Source: Ceratodon purpureus (lineage: Eukaryota; Streptophyta; Bryopsida; Pseudoditrichales; Ditrichaceae). Taken from it: a stretch of 64,000 nucleotides of DNA. The translations under genes and the position numbers were made by a program. Shown in pieces: positions 20,655 to 32,999 of the stretch (positions are counted from its first letter, which is position 1; every line of letters begins with the position of its first letter). Under the pieces are notes generated by a model. That model saw only the letters and a program-made list of their open reading frames with translations, did not search any database and was not told the DNA's origin. The stretch is taken from positions 11,267,409 through 11,331,408 of the forward strand of contig CM026429.1 of the NCBI GenBank assembly GCA_014871385.1. The letters run 5' to 3'.

Positions 20655-20664
20655 GCCCGAGGGA
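20655..20664. repeat. Left target-site duplication of the Mutator-like element
   Basis: GCCCGAGGGA directly precedes the left terminal inverted repeat. The identical 10-mer directly follows the right end at 34120-34129. Ten bases fits the 9-11 bp duplications of Mutator-like elements. Confidence 0.85.
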
Positions 20665-20732
20665 CAGCGACGCTATCTTGTGAGCGGTGAGCGGTGAGCA
20701 GTGAGCGGTGAGCACTAAATTTTCAAATTTTT
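20665..20732 (+). repeat. Left terminal inverted repeat
   Basis: It begins CAGCGAC, continues GCTATCTTGTGAGCGGTGAG and contains four GAGC(G/A)GT heptamers in tandem before CACTAAATTTTCAAATTTTT. It pairs with 34052-34119 reversed, with three mismatches near the tip and two in the heptamer block. Confidence 0.85.
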
Positions 20733-21001
20733 AAGTAAAAATTTGATTTTTTATTTTTTTTTTTTCAATTTTTTGGAGAACAATCAAACAATAATGAGCA
20801 ATTTAGGACACTTCGTTGGAATATATGAATGCAAATAAAGTATACCCTATAACCGTGGAATCAATAAAATGTGAATGGTTGGAGGAAAAATCTTACTGTT
20901 TAAGTCGCATACAGAATGTATATCCAATCCTTTTTTTTTTTTTTTTTTAATTGCATTTCTGCGGACGCTGATATGAGAGAAGAATATTTCCGAGGTATGA
21001 A

Positions 21002-21039
21002 GGAATATTCCTCTCTCGGATCCGAGAGAAGAATATTCC
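21002..21039. repeat. 38-bp near-perfect palindrome near the left end
   Basis: GGAATATTC at each end surrounds a core of CTCTCGGATCCGAGAG, and all but one base pair of the 38 bp is symmetric. A further half-site (GAGAGAAGAATATTTCC) lies just upstream at about 20978. The core 12-mer CTCGGATCCGAG recurs in the large intron of the cargo gene. It may be a protein-binding site. Confidence 0.6.
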
Positions 21040-21244
21040 CTACTATTGGAAGATGTTTTTTATTTTGCATTCATTTTACTACAAACACATTCGAGAGGTG
21101 GACAATATATAAATAAAATGACCTTTATTTATGTTCTGCGGATTCCAAATCCATCACAAAGCCAAAACAAATCAATTCCGCTATTCATATAATGTATTCT
21201 TGAACTGTATTGGTCACTTAATTTCACAGTCTAACCATAAGAAA

Positions 21245-24200
21245 CTACTGAAGCGGTTCAGCAACTTTGGCCATCTCCAGAACACGCATAACTTCGTTGA
21301 AGCTGAAGCTAGGGGCGTGCATAAAAGTATCAACCTTGTAATCCATCTCACATAGATAGCGGAAGATATAATAAACATGTTTGCAGTACTTCCACTGTCC
21401 TCTTTTGCCAAGGGTTTCCGAAGTCATTTTCATGAAGTCGGGGCAAGTACATCCAGGGAAGTCCGTAATGGTGATACAATATATCGTTTCACTTGGACTC
21501 TTCAAGGAGATGACGCAGCCAAATCCTGGATATGGAATCGATGTGACATTTGTAATCCAATAGTTGTTCATGAGACCCGCGCTGCTCCACTTGTTGCGGT
21601 GGTCGGAGGTAGGAGCGTCAGAACTTCTCCTGATGGCATATCCGTTTCGAGTCGTCGAGTGTGTATCCGGATCAACAGGAACCGGGAAATGACTCCTTGG
21701 AAGCGGCATATTAGCAGAAACCTGGAACTGACGACGAGGTGATAGTACTCCACGTTGTTGGAGTTGGAACCCGGCCTCTTCAAGAGCCAAAATCTCTTTG
21801 ATGGTCAAGTTCGTGCCCATTTTCACAGGCCAAGTCTGCGGGATAGATGGCCAATCGATCACAAACGACTTCTTTGTGCCCTTCACACATCTATTAATGT
21901 CATCGGCACAAAACCAGAAGTCAGTAGAAATGTGGCGATCGGTTCTGAACTCCTTCTTCAGCCCTACATAGGTAGGAGCAGGCGTACCATGCGTACCTCG
22001 GCGCACTCGGGTATCACACTTCTCATTCGTATGAGCCTGCATTGCTTGGCATTTTCGGTTAGACTTCCCGGACAGTCTGGCAATGTGCCACTTAGAGGGG
22101 TCGCAATCTGTCTCCTGCACTGAAGTAGTGTGTTCAACACCGGAGTCAGGTTGAGAAAGAGCCTCCTCAATGCGTGCTCTGGTGGATCTCGTGCCATCTC
22201 GAGGAATGGAATAATTCACTGTATCATAGCGATGTGAGTCATGACTCGAACCAGGCGGCAAATCTAACTTCCGTTTCGTAGATCCAAAAATCTCTGCACC
22301 TTCCAAGCCTCCTTTCTTCGTCAGTAAATCCTCGGCTCCCGGGTACAAATTCACTGCCTCAGCAATCAACTTGGGGTCACCAGAGCGTTGAGCGTGGCGT
22401 AAACGAAGTTCTGCTCTATCCGGACCTTTACCGCCCTTTCCTCCCTTCAGCCAAGACCGGTAACTTGTGATCTGCATGAATGCTCGGATCATATCATCCA
22501 CTGTTGCCTCGTACAAACAGGTCATTGTATTTCCTGATTGTTGAAGCCATCTGTTATGCACGGTTTCCGCAAGGTTGCAGGAAGGCATGTCGGCTCTCTC
22601 GTCGAGGGTAAGATCCTGGGAAATACAATAAAACAAATCATATCATTTTCACGATTATAGATAAAAAGTAAGGTTTAGGAATACCTCATGGAAGATTTAA
22701 GGATGAATGAACTTACAAGCTGCATCAACCCTCCCCATTGTCTATACCGATAGTGCCAGAAAACCATCCAATCATTTAGATGACGCCTTCCTTCTTCAGT
22801 TGTAGCGCCTGACGAAAGCCACCACCCGCGGATGACGTTGTACTGCGCTTCTGCTTCCTCCTGGGTCTTTGCATCCTTCCATACTTTGCACAAAGCTTTG
22901 TGTTGGTCTTGATAGCTTGGCAAGATATTCCGAGAAGTAGCTCTTTGAAGGCACTTTGTCCAGTGGAAAAGACAAGTGCGTTCCCGTTCTTCCATAGGAT
23001 CATTGGGGTCTCCGTTCCCATACACCTTCCGAACAGCGTGCCAGTTCGCTCCAGCATTGTCAGCCATGAATCCTTTGAAATTTGTATTTTCAAGGCCATT
23101 CTTGCGCATAACTTCATTGAGCTGGAGCCAAAATAACTCCTGAGCAGCAGCATCTTCGGATTGCATGTCACAAAGAGCAATCGTCATAACTTTACAATAC
23201 TTACTGTCATAAACGTGGCATGCCATAGTGGTCCAGTCAGCTACACGCCTAACATGGTCAAACATGATCCAGCAGTCTTGAAGATCACCGCCAGGCTGCA
23301 TGCGCTTCACCAGATCCACACCGCTTCCTGGACGATCAGTGGACATCTTGAACAGAAACACCTTGCCTTCATTCTGTCCAGGGAACTGATTACGGTGGAT
23401 GAAATCAAAGTTCGAGTAATCCTTCAGCTCAAGGATGCTATCTGTGACTCCTCTCCCTTGACGGAAAAACCTCTTCGACCCAGAAACAAAATTGCGTATA
23501 TTCGGTGAAGAAAGAGTCTCAAATTGGTCCATTACAGCATCCATAGATGCTCCCCGAAGATGACTGCCTCCTGCAGTAGGACGGATCAGAGCATCGGCAA
23601 GGTACTGCTTGCTGGCCGCTAGAACAATAGCAGAGTTTTTGGCGTTAGGTGTCCTCTGAACCTCCTTAGCTATGCAGTCAAACATGATATCCATAGAATC
23701 TTGACATCTGCCTTGAGATACAGGATGTCTATGACGTCCTAAATGAATGGCCGCACGGGTCATATCATTGTCTGAAGACGACACATGATAGATCCTAGCC
23801 TCGCACAATGCTAGACAAGTAGGAGGTGTCTGACATACTTTGCATGCTAAAGTAGATTTCTCTGTGGGGGAGCCTCCCACAGTGAAAGGTACTAAAGCTA
23901 CGCCTGACCATTCAGTGCTATTTACCATCCCATTATTCCTGCAGATGTAATCACAACTCATATTGGGACATTGTAAGTGTCCAGTACATGAAGACTTACG
24001 ATATGTGAGGCCGTACTCGTTCTTGATGTTTGTGGTCATGGTCTTGCACCAGGTGTGGCCATCATACTGCTTGCTCATCCCGTCCATTCCACCTCCAAAT
24101 GGATTTAGAACTCCTTCTGGTACAGGGGGCAGCTCGAAAATCTTGTCTCCATCGTAAACTGGCGGTAAGTACCTCACTTGTTCATGTTCAATAGTATCGA

Positions 24201-24861
24201 AATCAATCTTCGATAATTCTGATCGGGAGCCCCTTCTTGATGCTGTCATTCTGATGGAAAACATAATGCTCCTGCTTTTTTTTGAAGCAGGGTGAATAGG
24301 TGGACGCCCTGCAGACAATGACGCAGACATACTAGAACGACTACCCTGTCGAGATGGACGAGAGTCTTGGGATCCACAACTCTGAAATGGATTTGACCTA
24401 GTGTCCCCTAGCTTGATCTCACTGTGAGTGTCATCATCCGAGTCACTCAATAAATGTACTGAGTTGTCACTGGGTTCAATTTTGACAGACGCTAGACCAG
24501 GAACTTGAACTGTTGACGTGGAGGGGGGAGGGGTCAAAAGAACAGTAGACTCAGACATCTGTGCATGTGATAACCCGTAAACCTTGAAAGTGCCAGTGCT
24601 AAGAGTCCAGACGTAACCATCAGGTGTACTATCCTTCACTTGAAATACACACTCAAGAATCTCACCATTATCATCAAAGATCTCTTCTTCCACGTAAATA
24701 GTCCCAGCTCTAAACCCAAACCTGAGGCTAAGTAATCGCTCCTCCACAACTACCTTATTGTCTGGACCTACAGACATCACAAAAGGAATACCTCCATCAT
24801 GAGATCGTAGAGAGGCCATTCTAAGTGTACTATAGAAGATAGAAGAAGTACAATCATGCAT
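21245..24861 (-). CDS. Mutator-like transposase with zinc fingers and SWIM domain
   Basis: Two exons, 24861-22717 and 22615-21245, join in phase 0 across a 101-bp GT-AG intron to give 1171 residues. The first ~250 residues are Ser-rich and probably disordered. A Cys/His cluster around residues 270-330 (WCKTM, TGHLQCPNMSCDYIC) resembles a GCM1/FLYWCH-type finger. The catalytic core shows Asp535 in IMFDHVRRVADW, Asp601 in GFMADNAGANW and Glu732 in SCNLAETVHNRW, placed as the DDE triad of MULE transposases. A SWIM finger is at Cys1104, Cys1106, Cys1126 and His1128 (GCTCPDF ... YCKHVYYIF). The intron falls between the second Asp and the Glu. It would catalyse cut-and-paste transposition from the terminal repeats in the nucleus. 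No stop or frameshift is seen. Residue roles are inferred from spacing, not from an alignment. Confidence 0.88.
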
Positions 24862-25563
24862 TGGAAGAAAACGTGTGCAAGCAGAGTGTATGAAGATGTG
24901 CTTGGTGTGTTCCAGGTTGTAGAGATTATATAGTTGTTAGTGGTTAGTGTGGTGGGTCAACTAACATACTCTAAAATAAAATAGAGTGTACTGGCGAATT
25001 CAGCATGACCTGTATAGCTTAATTTAAGTTCGAATGTATCTGACAGACTGAAATGCTTAGGCGGCTGAGACCGCCAACCACATCAGGTTTAGGTAATACT
25101 ATTATATCATTCAGCAGTGAAATTGAAACGTCACAGATGTACACTAAGACGTTTATAACAATTAGCCGTCAATGTGAGCGTGATCAGGGCAACTTTAATT
25201 TAAATCATTATTCTGTTCGGAGGCAGAGTTCCATATCTTACTTTATATTAAGGAGAGATATCATACCAGACCTTGTATTTAGTTGTCACCATTTTCAACA
25301 TAAGATCATGTCATTCGCTTTACATAGATTTCGTGGTCATTCTAAAATGGTCTGCACCTAACAATTTAAATATATGCTACTATTATATATAACCATGACA
25401 CTGACACGAACATTAGTAATCACAGGATGCTCATTCATGTTCTATAGGTCTTCAAGGTTTAGGGTACTAAGAGTCCACTATAAAACTGGTACTAAGCACT
25501 TGTCGATTTCAAAGCATACGTCTTAGTTAGAATTATGCTTACGGGAGAGCGTTACTAAGACCT
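24862..25563. promoter_or_regulatory. Divergent promoter region between transposase and cargo gene
   Basis: This 700-bp interval separates the two start codons. For the transposase, the minus-strand TATA box CTATATAA is at 24926-24933, about 65 bp upstream of its ATG. For the cargo gene, CTATAAAA at about 25478-25485 lies 80 bp upstream of its ATG, with a second TATATATAA farther up near 25385. The arrangement would allow joint expression of both products. Confidence 0.5.
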
Positions 25564-28500
25564 ATGAGGGAAGAGGAAGAGCCAAGCCCAAGAGTAGTGA
25601 GGGCTCCTAGATCATGTACGACTAGAGGTAGAGGGAGAAGGCGAGGTTCAGGTTTTAGTAATCCGAAGCAGGTGGCGGCCCAGAAGAGACGGAAGGAGAA
25701 AGTCGATCTTGCTCGTATTGCAGAAGTGGATTATAGTTCAGATGATCCCAAGCATCTCAAAATCAAAGCATTGGCCAGTGTATGTCAGGTATACTATACC
25801 ATTCAGTATGCATTCTGTAATTGACTAAGTGTAAGTATGTCATTTTTTTTTAATGGATTCTCAATGGATTCAGCCGCGGCCTTGTTTATTTAATCTAGTT
25901 GTCAATGACATTGAGAAGCACTGCACACTGCTTTCACAAAATATTAATTAACCGATCATACAATCTAGATGAATGTTAATTTTTGAATGTACGGAGATCA
26001 TGAATGTCGAGATTTTTTTGGAACCGGGTTGATTTTTTCGTTACTTGGTATCTTCGGTTCGCAGGTCGGGTTGCCGTCAGGAGAGGGAGGAGGCGACGGA
26101 GTTGAAGCTGGGGACCCCTCTCAAGTCGACTTCGACACCAGCAATCACCCTAAACTGGTAATGACCTTCGATCTCTTGTTTGAATTTTGCCTTCGTTTTC
26201 TTTTTGCGGTAGACTGATTGGGTATGAACCGCACCTTTGGATTGAATGCGCATTCTCAGAGGAATGTTGTATGAAAAACCTAAAATGAAGTATGCAGGAG
26301 TTTAAATTCGTAAACGATTGGTTGGGTCGGTTTGCAGAGAACCTCGGCGCCGGGGAGTGGTGTTGTCGACGAAGTCCACCGCAACGACCCTCGTCGGTGT
26401 CTGCGGAAGGAGGCTTCGCTTGAGTCTGTACGTGCTGCTCGAACGACTGGAATACGAGCTGGGGTTTTTTATTTTCTAGTGAGAGGCAGTTGGTGTGTTG
26501 CCGAATGGAGATGGTATATTGCAATTCACTTAGCTTGTGTCGATTCTAACCGAAGCAGAGTGATTGATTCAGGAAAAACAAGTGGGAGGATTCGAGGGAG
26601 AAAGAATTCTTGGAGATGTCAACGAAGTAGACAATTCGGTGAGTCTTGGATTTGAGAGGTTTAGGGTATTGGGAGATTGGGGGAAAGTGCGAACTCATTG
26701 GTTTCAAATAGTGCATGCAGGAACGGGAGGGTTTCCTTGAGGGCGGAGAACAGACGGACATATCTGCAGCTGTGGAACCGCAAGCTTTTGCTACGAAGGC
26801 AGTTTTGGTAAGTGTCCATGTCCCATATTGAAATAACTTGATCATTAATTTTTTGGACAGCTCGCACGAAGCAGCCATGTGTCTACAGGATCCTACCTGG
26901 TCCACAATCTCATATCCTCTACCTTAATTGCCTTTGCAACTTATTTCTTATTAAATGTAATGAACTGGCACGCAAACTTTGTGCTTGCAACCCATTCCGC
27001 ATGGGAGCATGTATTCAGTCGGCAGATCAACAGAAGGCAGCGTAATTTACTGCACAGTTGACGTGAACCTTAATATCATTAGCCTTTTAGTAAGGCATCC
27101 CGGTATATGAGCCAACCCTGTGTGAATTCACCTGAGAATATTTCGTGTTCAATTCTGACGACACATTGAATCCATTTCTTTGATTTCTGCATTTGACACT
27201 TGACACGTGAGTACAGAGTTAAGACTGAATAATTCACTGTCACTGCTGCAGGAAATTCATCTTGAAAAAAAAGCGAGAGAGGAGCGCATTGCTTTCCAAG
27301 TGGTGGAGGAAGAGAAGTCTAATTCGAACTCCAATTCAGTGAAGGTACATCTGATATGAGTTTTAACTACCACCTCTGTTTTGTCTTTGTAGTTTCTTTG
27401 CTCAATGCGACATGATCATGAGCGTGGCCTGATTTATATAGACTAATGAAAAGGCAATGAAAGTATAATTAGAATTGTGAGCCGAAGATACTGTGCTGGC
27501 CCAACCTAGGTTTGGACATTTGCTAACCTGGTTTCTTGTTTTGCTTGCAGATGAGCTCCGACCAGGGCATGGAGGAGGTGCAGAGCGCGTCCACAAGCAT
27601 GGATTGTAACGATGGCGGTTTGGCGGAGATGGAAGATCAGCTCCGCAAGGCAGTGCAGGGTAGCTCACATCTTGCACTTCAAGAAGCAATTGACATACCA
27701 GGCATGGAGATTGATGTGCCACTTTGCAGGATGATTCCTATGAAGGATGTGAGGGAGCCGTTGAAGACCGACATACAGAAGCTGAAGGCAGAATTCAGCC
27801 ATGGTTACAAGCGAGGTTCATCAAGCTTCTATCTATCACTGAAGAGCTTCAGAATGGAAGAGTCAACTGTCACGGAGGCTGACAGGTCTTCCTGGTCCGA
27901 ATTATGGCGCAAGGAGGACAGTGAGTTTGAAGCACGTTTGCTGTCAAATCCAGACTTGAAAAAATACTCCAACTGCTATTTCTATGTATGGGACGGCAAT
28001 CATCGCCATATTGCTTGGTCAGAATTGATCAACACTCTCCACAAGCATGATGCTTCTTTCCATGTTTCAGCCCGTTCAATCATCATCAACGTCACTCCTG
28101 AAAATTGCAACATGTTGTTGCATGCCATGACAGATTGGAACAAGTAAGTAAAGTATTCAGTTTAAACTCATAACTTAGTAAAGAACATAAATGTCTTGAG
28201 TTTAATTCATTTATTTCATTTATTTCATTTACAAATGCTTGATAATTCAACTAAATGGATTGACTGTCAACTGTTTGCAGAAAAAATGAAGTAGATCATG
28301 TTGTTCAACATTGGACGCATGAGGTGAAGCGGGTCCAACAGCTAGGTCTGTTGGACTTCGACCAGCTAAAGGGTCTGGTGAAAGATGAAGATTTGCAAGC
28401 AAGCATTCTAGAGTGGGGGCGTATGAAGAATAGGAAGTGGTATCACCTGTTATATGATGCGTTCATTGACTTCTTATATGAGGTGAGAATTTTCAATGGA

Positions 28501-31500
28501 TTTAATTTGTAAAATATTCATCCGTGATGACTTCATTTATTATTCAAGCCAATACACTAACAACCAATTCTCGTATTTTAGAGAGAGATATCAGCCGCCC
28601 AAGAGGAAGCTATTCGGATCTATAGGGACACATTAGTCACAGGTCGTGGAGAGGACAGGGTAGGAAGTCCCTCAGAGCTCCTTGCCGTTGCAAAGAAAGC
28701 GGTGGCAGTGAAGAAAACATCCCTTTCAACTAAATTGGACCGATACTTGGCCATTGCCAACCCAGCTAATGGCGAAGGTTTCTTGAAAGAGGTATGAATA
28801 TTTCCATAATACATCTCACGGCTCCTGTTGTTATTTTCTTTAATCCATGGTTTGTTAATCACATTATCGTCTCTTGCTCCAGTAGTTGACTCCTGTAGCG
28901 TGCAACCAGGACGCAGCTTGGTAAATTGCTTCGGTGCTTGCTGCTTGCTTGCTGCTGCGTGCTGGATGCACGCAGCAATGGTGTTTTTTTTTTATATTAA
29001 AATGCATGTTGTGTACAGCTGCGTGCATCCAGCACGCAGCGTCTGTCTTGAATTTCATGGTCGATGCTTGGTGCCTGGGGTGGCTGCGTCCATTTGGAGG
29101 GGGGTAAGTCAAAAAAAGTGAAAGTCTACGGCACCCCTGGACCTTCCCTCGGATCCGAGGGGTGCCTGGACCTCCATCCGTGACGACGCTTTTTTTCAGA
29201 AAGGGCCTCCGGAACCTGGCTCGATTTTTTTTTTTTTTTATTTTGTTTGATTTTCGGGGACTCTGAACTGCTCATGCTCACCGTCATGGAGAGTGGTTGC
29301 TTGTTGTATTGTTTCGGAGCTTGCTGCTTGCTTGCTGCTGCGTTGATGTTTACAGACGCTGCGTGCTGGATGCACGCAGCAATGATGTTTTTTTTTTATT
29401 AATATGCATTTTGTGTACAGCTGCGTGCATCCAGCACGCAGCGTCTGTCTTGAATTTCATGGTCGATGCTTGGTGCCTGGGGTGGCTGCGTCCATTTGGA
29501 GGGGGGTAAGTCAAAAAAAGTGAAAGTCTACGGCACCCCTGGACCTTCCCTCGGATCCGAGGGGTGCCTGGACCTCCATCCGTGACGACGCTTTTTTTCA
29601 GAAAGGGCCTCCGGAACCTGGCTCGATTTCCTTTTTTTTTTATTTTGTTTGATTTTCGGGGACTCCGAACTGCTCATGCTCACCGTCATGGAGAGTGGTT
29701 GCTTGTTGTATTGTTTCGGAGCTTGCTGCTTGCTTGCTGCTGCGTTGCTGCTTGCTTGCTGCTGCGTGCTGAATGCACGCAGCAATGATGTTTTTTTTTT
29801 ATTAATATGCATTTTGTGTTTGATGGTCGATGCTTGGTGCCTATCGTGGCTGCGTTCATTTTCTGCGTGTTATTTTATTGTGATGTATTCTTTGTCGCTG
29901 TGTGGTGGAGGCACGCAGCATTGGGCGGTTTCTGTGTTTTGTATTTCTTCACTTCTAGGTTGTGTTATTAATTCCATCTTAATTGAGGCTATAATTATCG
30001 CTGACTATTTCTTGCTTGCTGCTTGCAGGCTATTTGCATTGTGTATTACTTCTTCCTGCGAGAAACCTTATTATGCTTATTGAAATGACCTTAGATATTT
30101 AGATTTCAAAGCAACTATGTTTTTGTGAGTGTGCATGTTTTAGGGATCTATTTGACTCAAATGACGGTATTCTTTTATGCAGATCATTCGCCATTTTGAT
30201 GTCTATCAGAGCGATGCAGAAATGACCCCAGAGAAGTTGCAACTTTTTGCAAGCGCAAAGGTTGCTCCCAAGTACAAAGAGAGATGGCTAAGGTGGTGGA
30301 ATATGAGCAAGCAGAGTCGGGTGGAGTACAACTTTCCTCCAACACCAGCTTCAGATTTAGTTCTTCGAGTCTGGATTGATCAAGCAGCCTTCTGGGCTGG
30401 GGTAAGTTCAATCATTATTTCTCCTATAAATTGAATTGATTTATGTCTTCTAATGTTGCTATTGAAATTAATACCACATTCTTTCTAATGTAATGGATTC
30501 TAATATTTTTGGTTTGTTTGTTATCCCGCAGTTAGAAGAAGAGGCTAGCCTTCGTTATACCAAGATTGTAGAGGAGGATATCATAGTTTTGAGGACAGAG
30601 AATTTACCTAATCCAGTAGATGATATTGGCTCCTGGATTGAGGCTCATTCTCTCACTCTTTGGGGGAAGGCCTTCACTGGTTTCTTCCCTAAGGCTGGCA
30701 CTTTTACCAAGAAAGAGCCATTTCTCAACCAAGCAGGGGCTGAGAATGCTATGAAGAGGGTTATATTGAGGTACTTTTGGAGGGAGTTGGTTGTTAAGGG
30801 TGCCATTGATAGGAATGATATTCCACAGCGTTTTAAGAAATGGGTGGATATTTCTAGCTCTGAGTGCATTTTTACAGATTATCAGAGGAGGCATTTTCGA
30901 GCTCCACATCTTGTTCAATGTCCCTGGTACCTTGAATTGAAGGAGAATGAGAAGTGCCCTGGGGATGAGAGAGCTTTGAAGGCTAGCTGTGACAACTTGG
31001 TGCTGCAGCTTGGGGATGAGAATACCATGAATTTGGAGGAGAATGCCTCGGAGGTTGGTGATGATGCTTCTCTTTCTGAGAAGCAAAGGAAGAAACTAGC
31101 AGAGAGGAGGGCAAAGGCTGAGGCAAGGATGAAGGAGAAGGAGGACAAGAAGAAGGAGAAGGAGGAAGGAGTCAAGCTCAAGAGAGAATTGGCAGCAAGG
31201 AACAGGGAGCTGGCCAAGCTTGTTTTGAAGGAAGGGCCAGAGAAGATGTTGACTCATGTTGGCATTTCACCTTCAGGCAGCAGCATGGCTGCTGCCATAG
31301 TTCCTATAGCTCCTCAGGTGCCTCTTTTTTCTACCCCCATGCCTTCTCAGACTATCTACACTATTCCATGCTCGCAGATGGATGAGGTAGACACTAGGGT
31401 TGAGATCATCAATGACTCCCCTATGGGCATTTTGGAGCTGTTTAATGATGTATCAGAGGGGGATGAGCCTGAGGTTTGGATCAAGGTGAAGGACTGGATC

Positions 31501-32840
31501 AAGGAGAATCTCGGTATCAAGGCTAGGAAGTTTGGAGGTGAAGAGGCTGAGGTTGCTGTGGACCTCATCATTTTTGATGTTCCAGAGGATTTACCAGTTC
31601 CAGGTTTAGGGCAGGATGGTGAGATTCCATTCTGGAACAAGCACCCCAAGATTTCAGCAGGGAAGAAAATGGAGTCTTCATGGATTAAGGCCCATTTTGA
31701 GTTTGCTATGCAGTTTCTGCAGGATGATGGGGCTTTGATTGTATTCTACCCTGATTCAAGGTTCATTTCGAATGAGCTTATTTCCTGGGCAGAGTGGGCT
31801 AACTTTCAGGAGGAGGCCAAGTGGTTTGCAATCAATGGCCTGCCATTGACTATTCCAGACCGTTATCCACGGGAGCACAAGACTTTTATGGTCAAGTGCT
31901 TCATCAAGATGGAGAATGCGGAGGAGGGTGTTCCAAGGTCTAAGTTCCAGTTTCATGACAGGGCTGAGCTTGGTGCCCAAGGCATCAAGCTCTCCACTGA
32001 TGGTCATTGTACTAATTTGATTACTGCAGATTCTCTGACTTATAATTCAGAGACAGGTTTGCCATTCAGAGGTCCTAGAGAGAAGACTTCTAACCTCTTG
32101 CAGGCTCTGATTGATCTCTGCACTGTAGAGAATGACATTGTCATGGATCTCACAGCTTCTACAGGTATTTCTTAGTCTTTCTGATTGTTATTTTTTGTAT
32201 TTCTTTTTATTCTATAATGTCATGCAATTGAGCTTCGATTTGTCTGCAGGTGCTTCCATTCGAGCATCGAAGAGTCTCCGGCGCCATGTCATAGGCTTTG
32301 AGTATGACACCACCTTGTACAAGCAGGTGTTGTTGCCTCTTCTTCCAAGCGCGGAGGAGGTTGAGTCTGCTCCAATTCCTGTGCCATCACCAAAGAAGAA
32401 ACGTGCCATTGATTCAGATGATGAGCCTGAGAGGAAGACTGCCCCCAAGCGTTCTTGTAAGTAAGTCTCTACATTCTTTTGACATTTGCATAATTGTTTA
32501 AAATAATTTAGTTCAATATTTATTGAACTGTGAAATTGTCATGTGCAGTCGGAAGAAAGCGTTGAAGAATGACATTGGTGGCTCTATTATCTCGCGCCAT
32601 CTTAGCAAGATAAAGAGTCCAGTTAGACCTTTAGAGCTTCCACATTATGCAGAGATGCAGGCTCAAGCTTATTTAGTTGCTCCTTCTCCATCTATTTCAT
32701 CTGACAGAGATAGCATTTGTCGTGATGCTGAGATTTATCTTGACATAGCTGCAGAAGTAGCCAGAGTGGTATTATCTAGTGATAGCGATTCTTATGATGG
32801 TTGGATTGATACTGGTAGTGATGACGAGATGTCTACTTGA
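25564..32840 (+). CDS. ParB/Srx-like domain fused to a beta-class DNA methyltransferase-like domain
   Basis: Likely exons are 25564-25788, 26065-26157, 26338-26427 (donor uncertain), 26573-26638, 26721-26807, 27252-27344, 27551-28143, 28281-28482, 28582-28791, 30183-30401, 30532-32164, 32250-32460 and 32549-32840; one more may lie near 26861-26970. They join in frame to about 1340 residues. The start is basic (RGRGRRRGSG). A ParB/Srx-like domain covers 27,680-28,140: VPLCRMIPMKDVREPL, then YFYVWDGNHRHIAW with the GNHR core at 27995-28006. A Lys/Glu/Arg-rich coiled coil is at 31,070-31,230. The methyltransferase-like part has VDLIIFDVPEDLP (motif IV position), DGALIVFYPDS, then REKTSNLLQALIDL (motif X) and DLTASTGASIRASKS...HVIGFEYD (motif I and the next strand). 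This IV-X-I order defines beta-class amino-methyltransferases. Canonical DPPY reads DVPE here, so catalysis is doubtful. Bacterial and phage ParB-methyltransferase fusions are the nearest known architecture. Confidence 0.78.
28918..29850. repeat. Tandem ~390-bp repeats with hairpins inside an intron
   Basis: Two full units and a partial third (TTGCTGCTTGCTTGCTGCTG at about 28936, 29321 and 29723) fill much of the large intron 28792-30182. Each full unit carries a 23-bp self-complementary segment starting GCTGCGTGCTGGATGCAC. About 40 bp later comes its exact reverse complement, so the RNA could form nested stems. Each unit also has the 14-bp palindrome CCTCGGATCCGAGG (29147-29160 and 29549-29562). 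The third unit is truncated and has lost the second hairpin. Confidence 0.75.
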
Positions 32841-32999
32841 TCATTGCATATTTCCTCTATATTGTTATGTTTTCCCTACTTATATATTATATGATAGCTT
32901 TGGCTTTGGATTTTATATTTTGCCTTACCCTCACTTTACCATTAGGAGCAGTTTGGGGTCTCCAACGGGCCTTTTCCATGCTTTCCGTGCCAAAGTTTT

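Noticed and set aside
26861-27061. Sixth exon of the ParB-methyltransferase gene ending at the stop near 27,060
   Set aside because: An acceptor is present, but exon 5 also joins directly to 27252 in phase 0, which keeps the long downstream frame; at most a part of this interval is exonic.
30604-31086. Minus-strand frames opposite the large methyltransferase exon
   Set aside because: Shadows of the + strand gene, which has clear splice junctions and motifs.
25564-32840. Bacterial contamination as the source of the ParB-methyltransferase frames
   Set aside because: The coding parts are interrupted by many GT-AG introns that restore the frame, and the gene lies between transposon ends with plant-type flanks.
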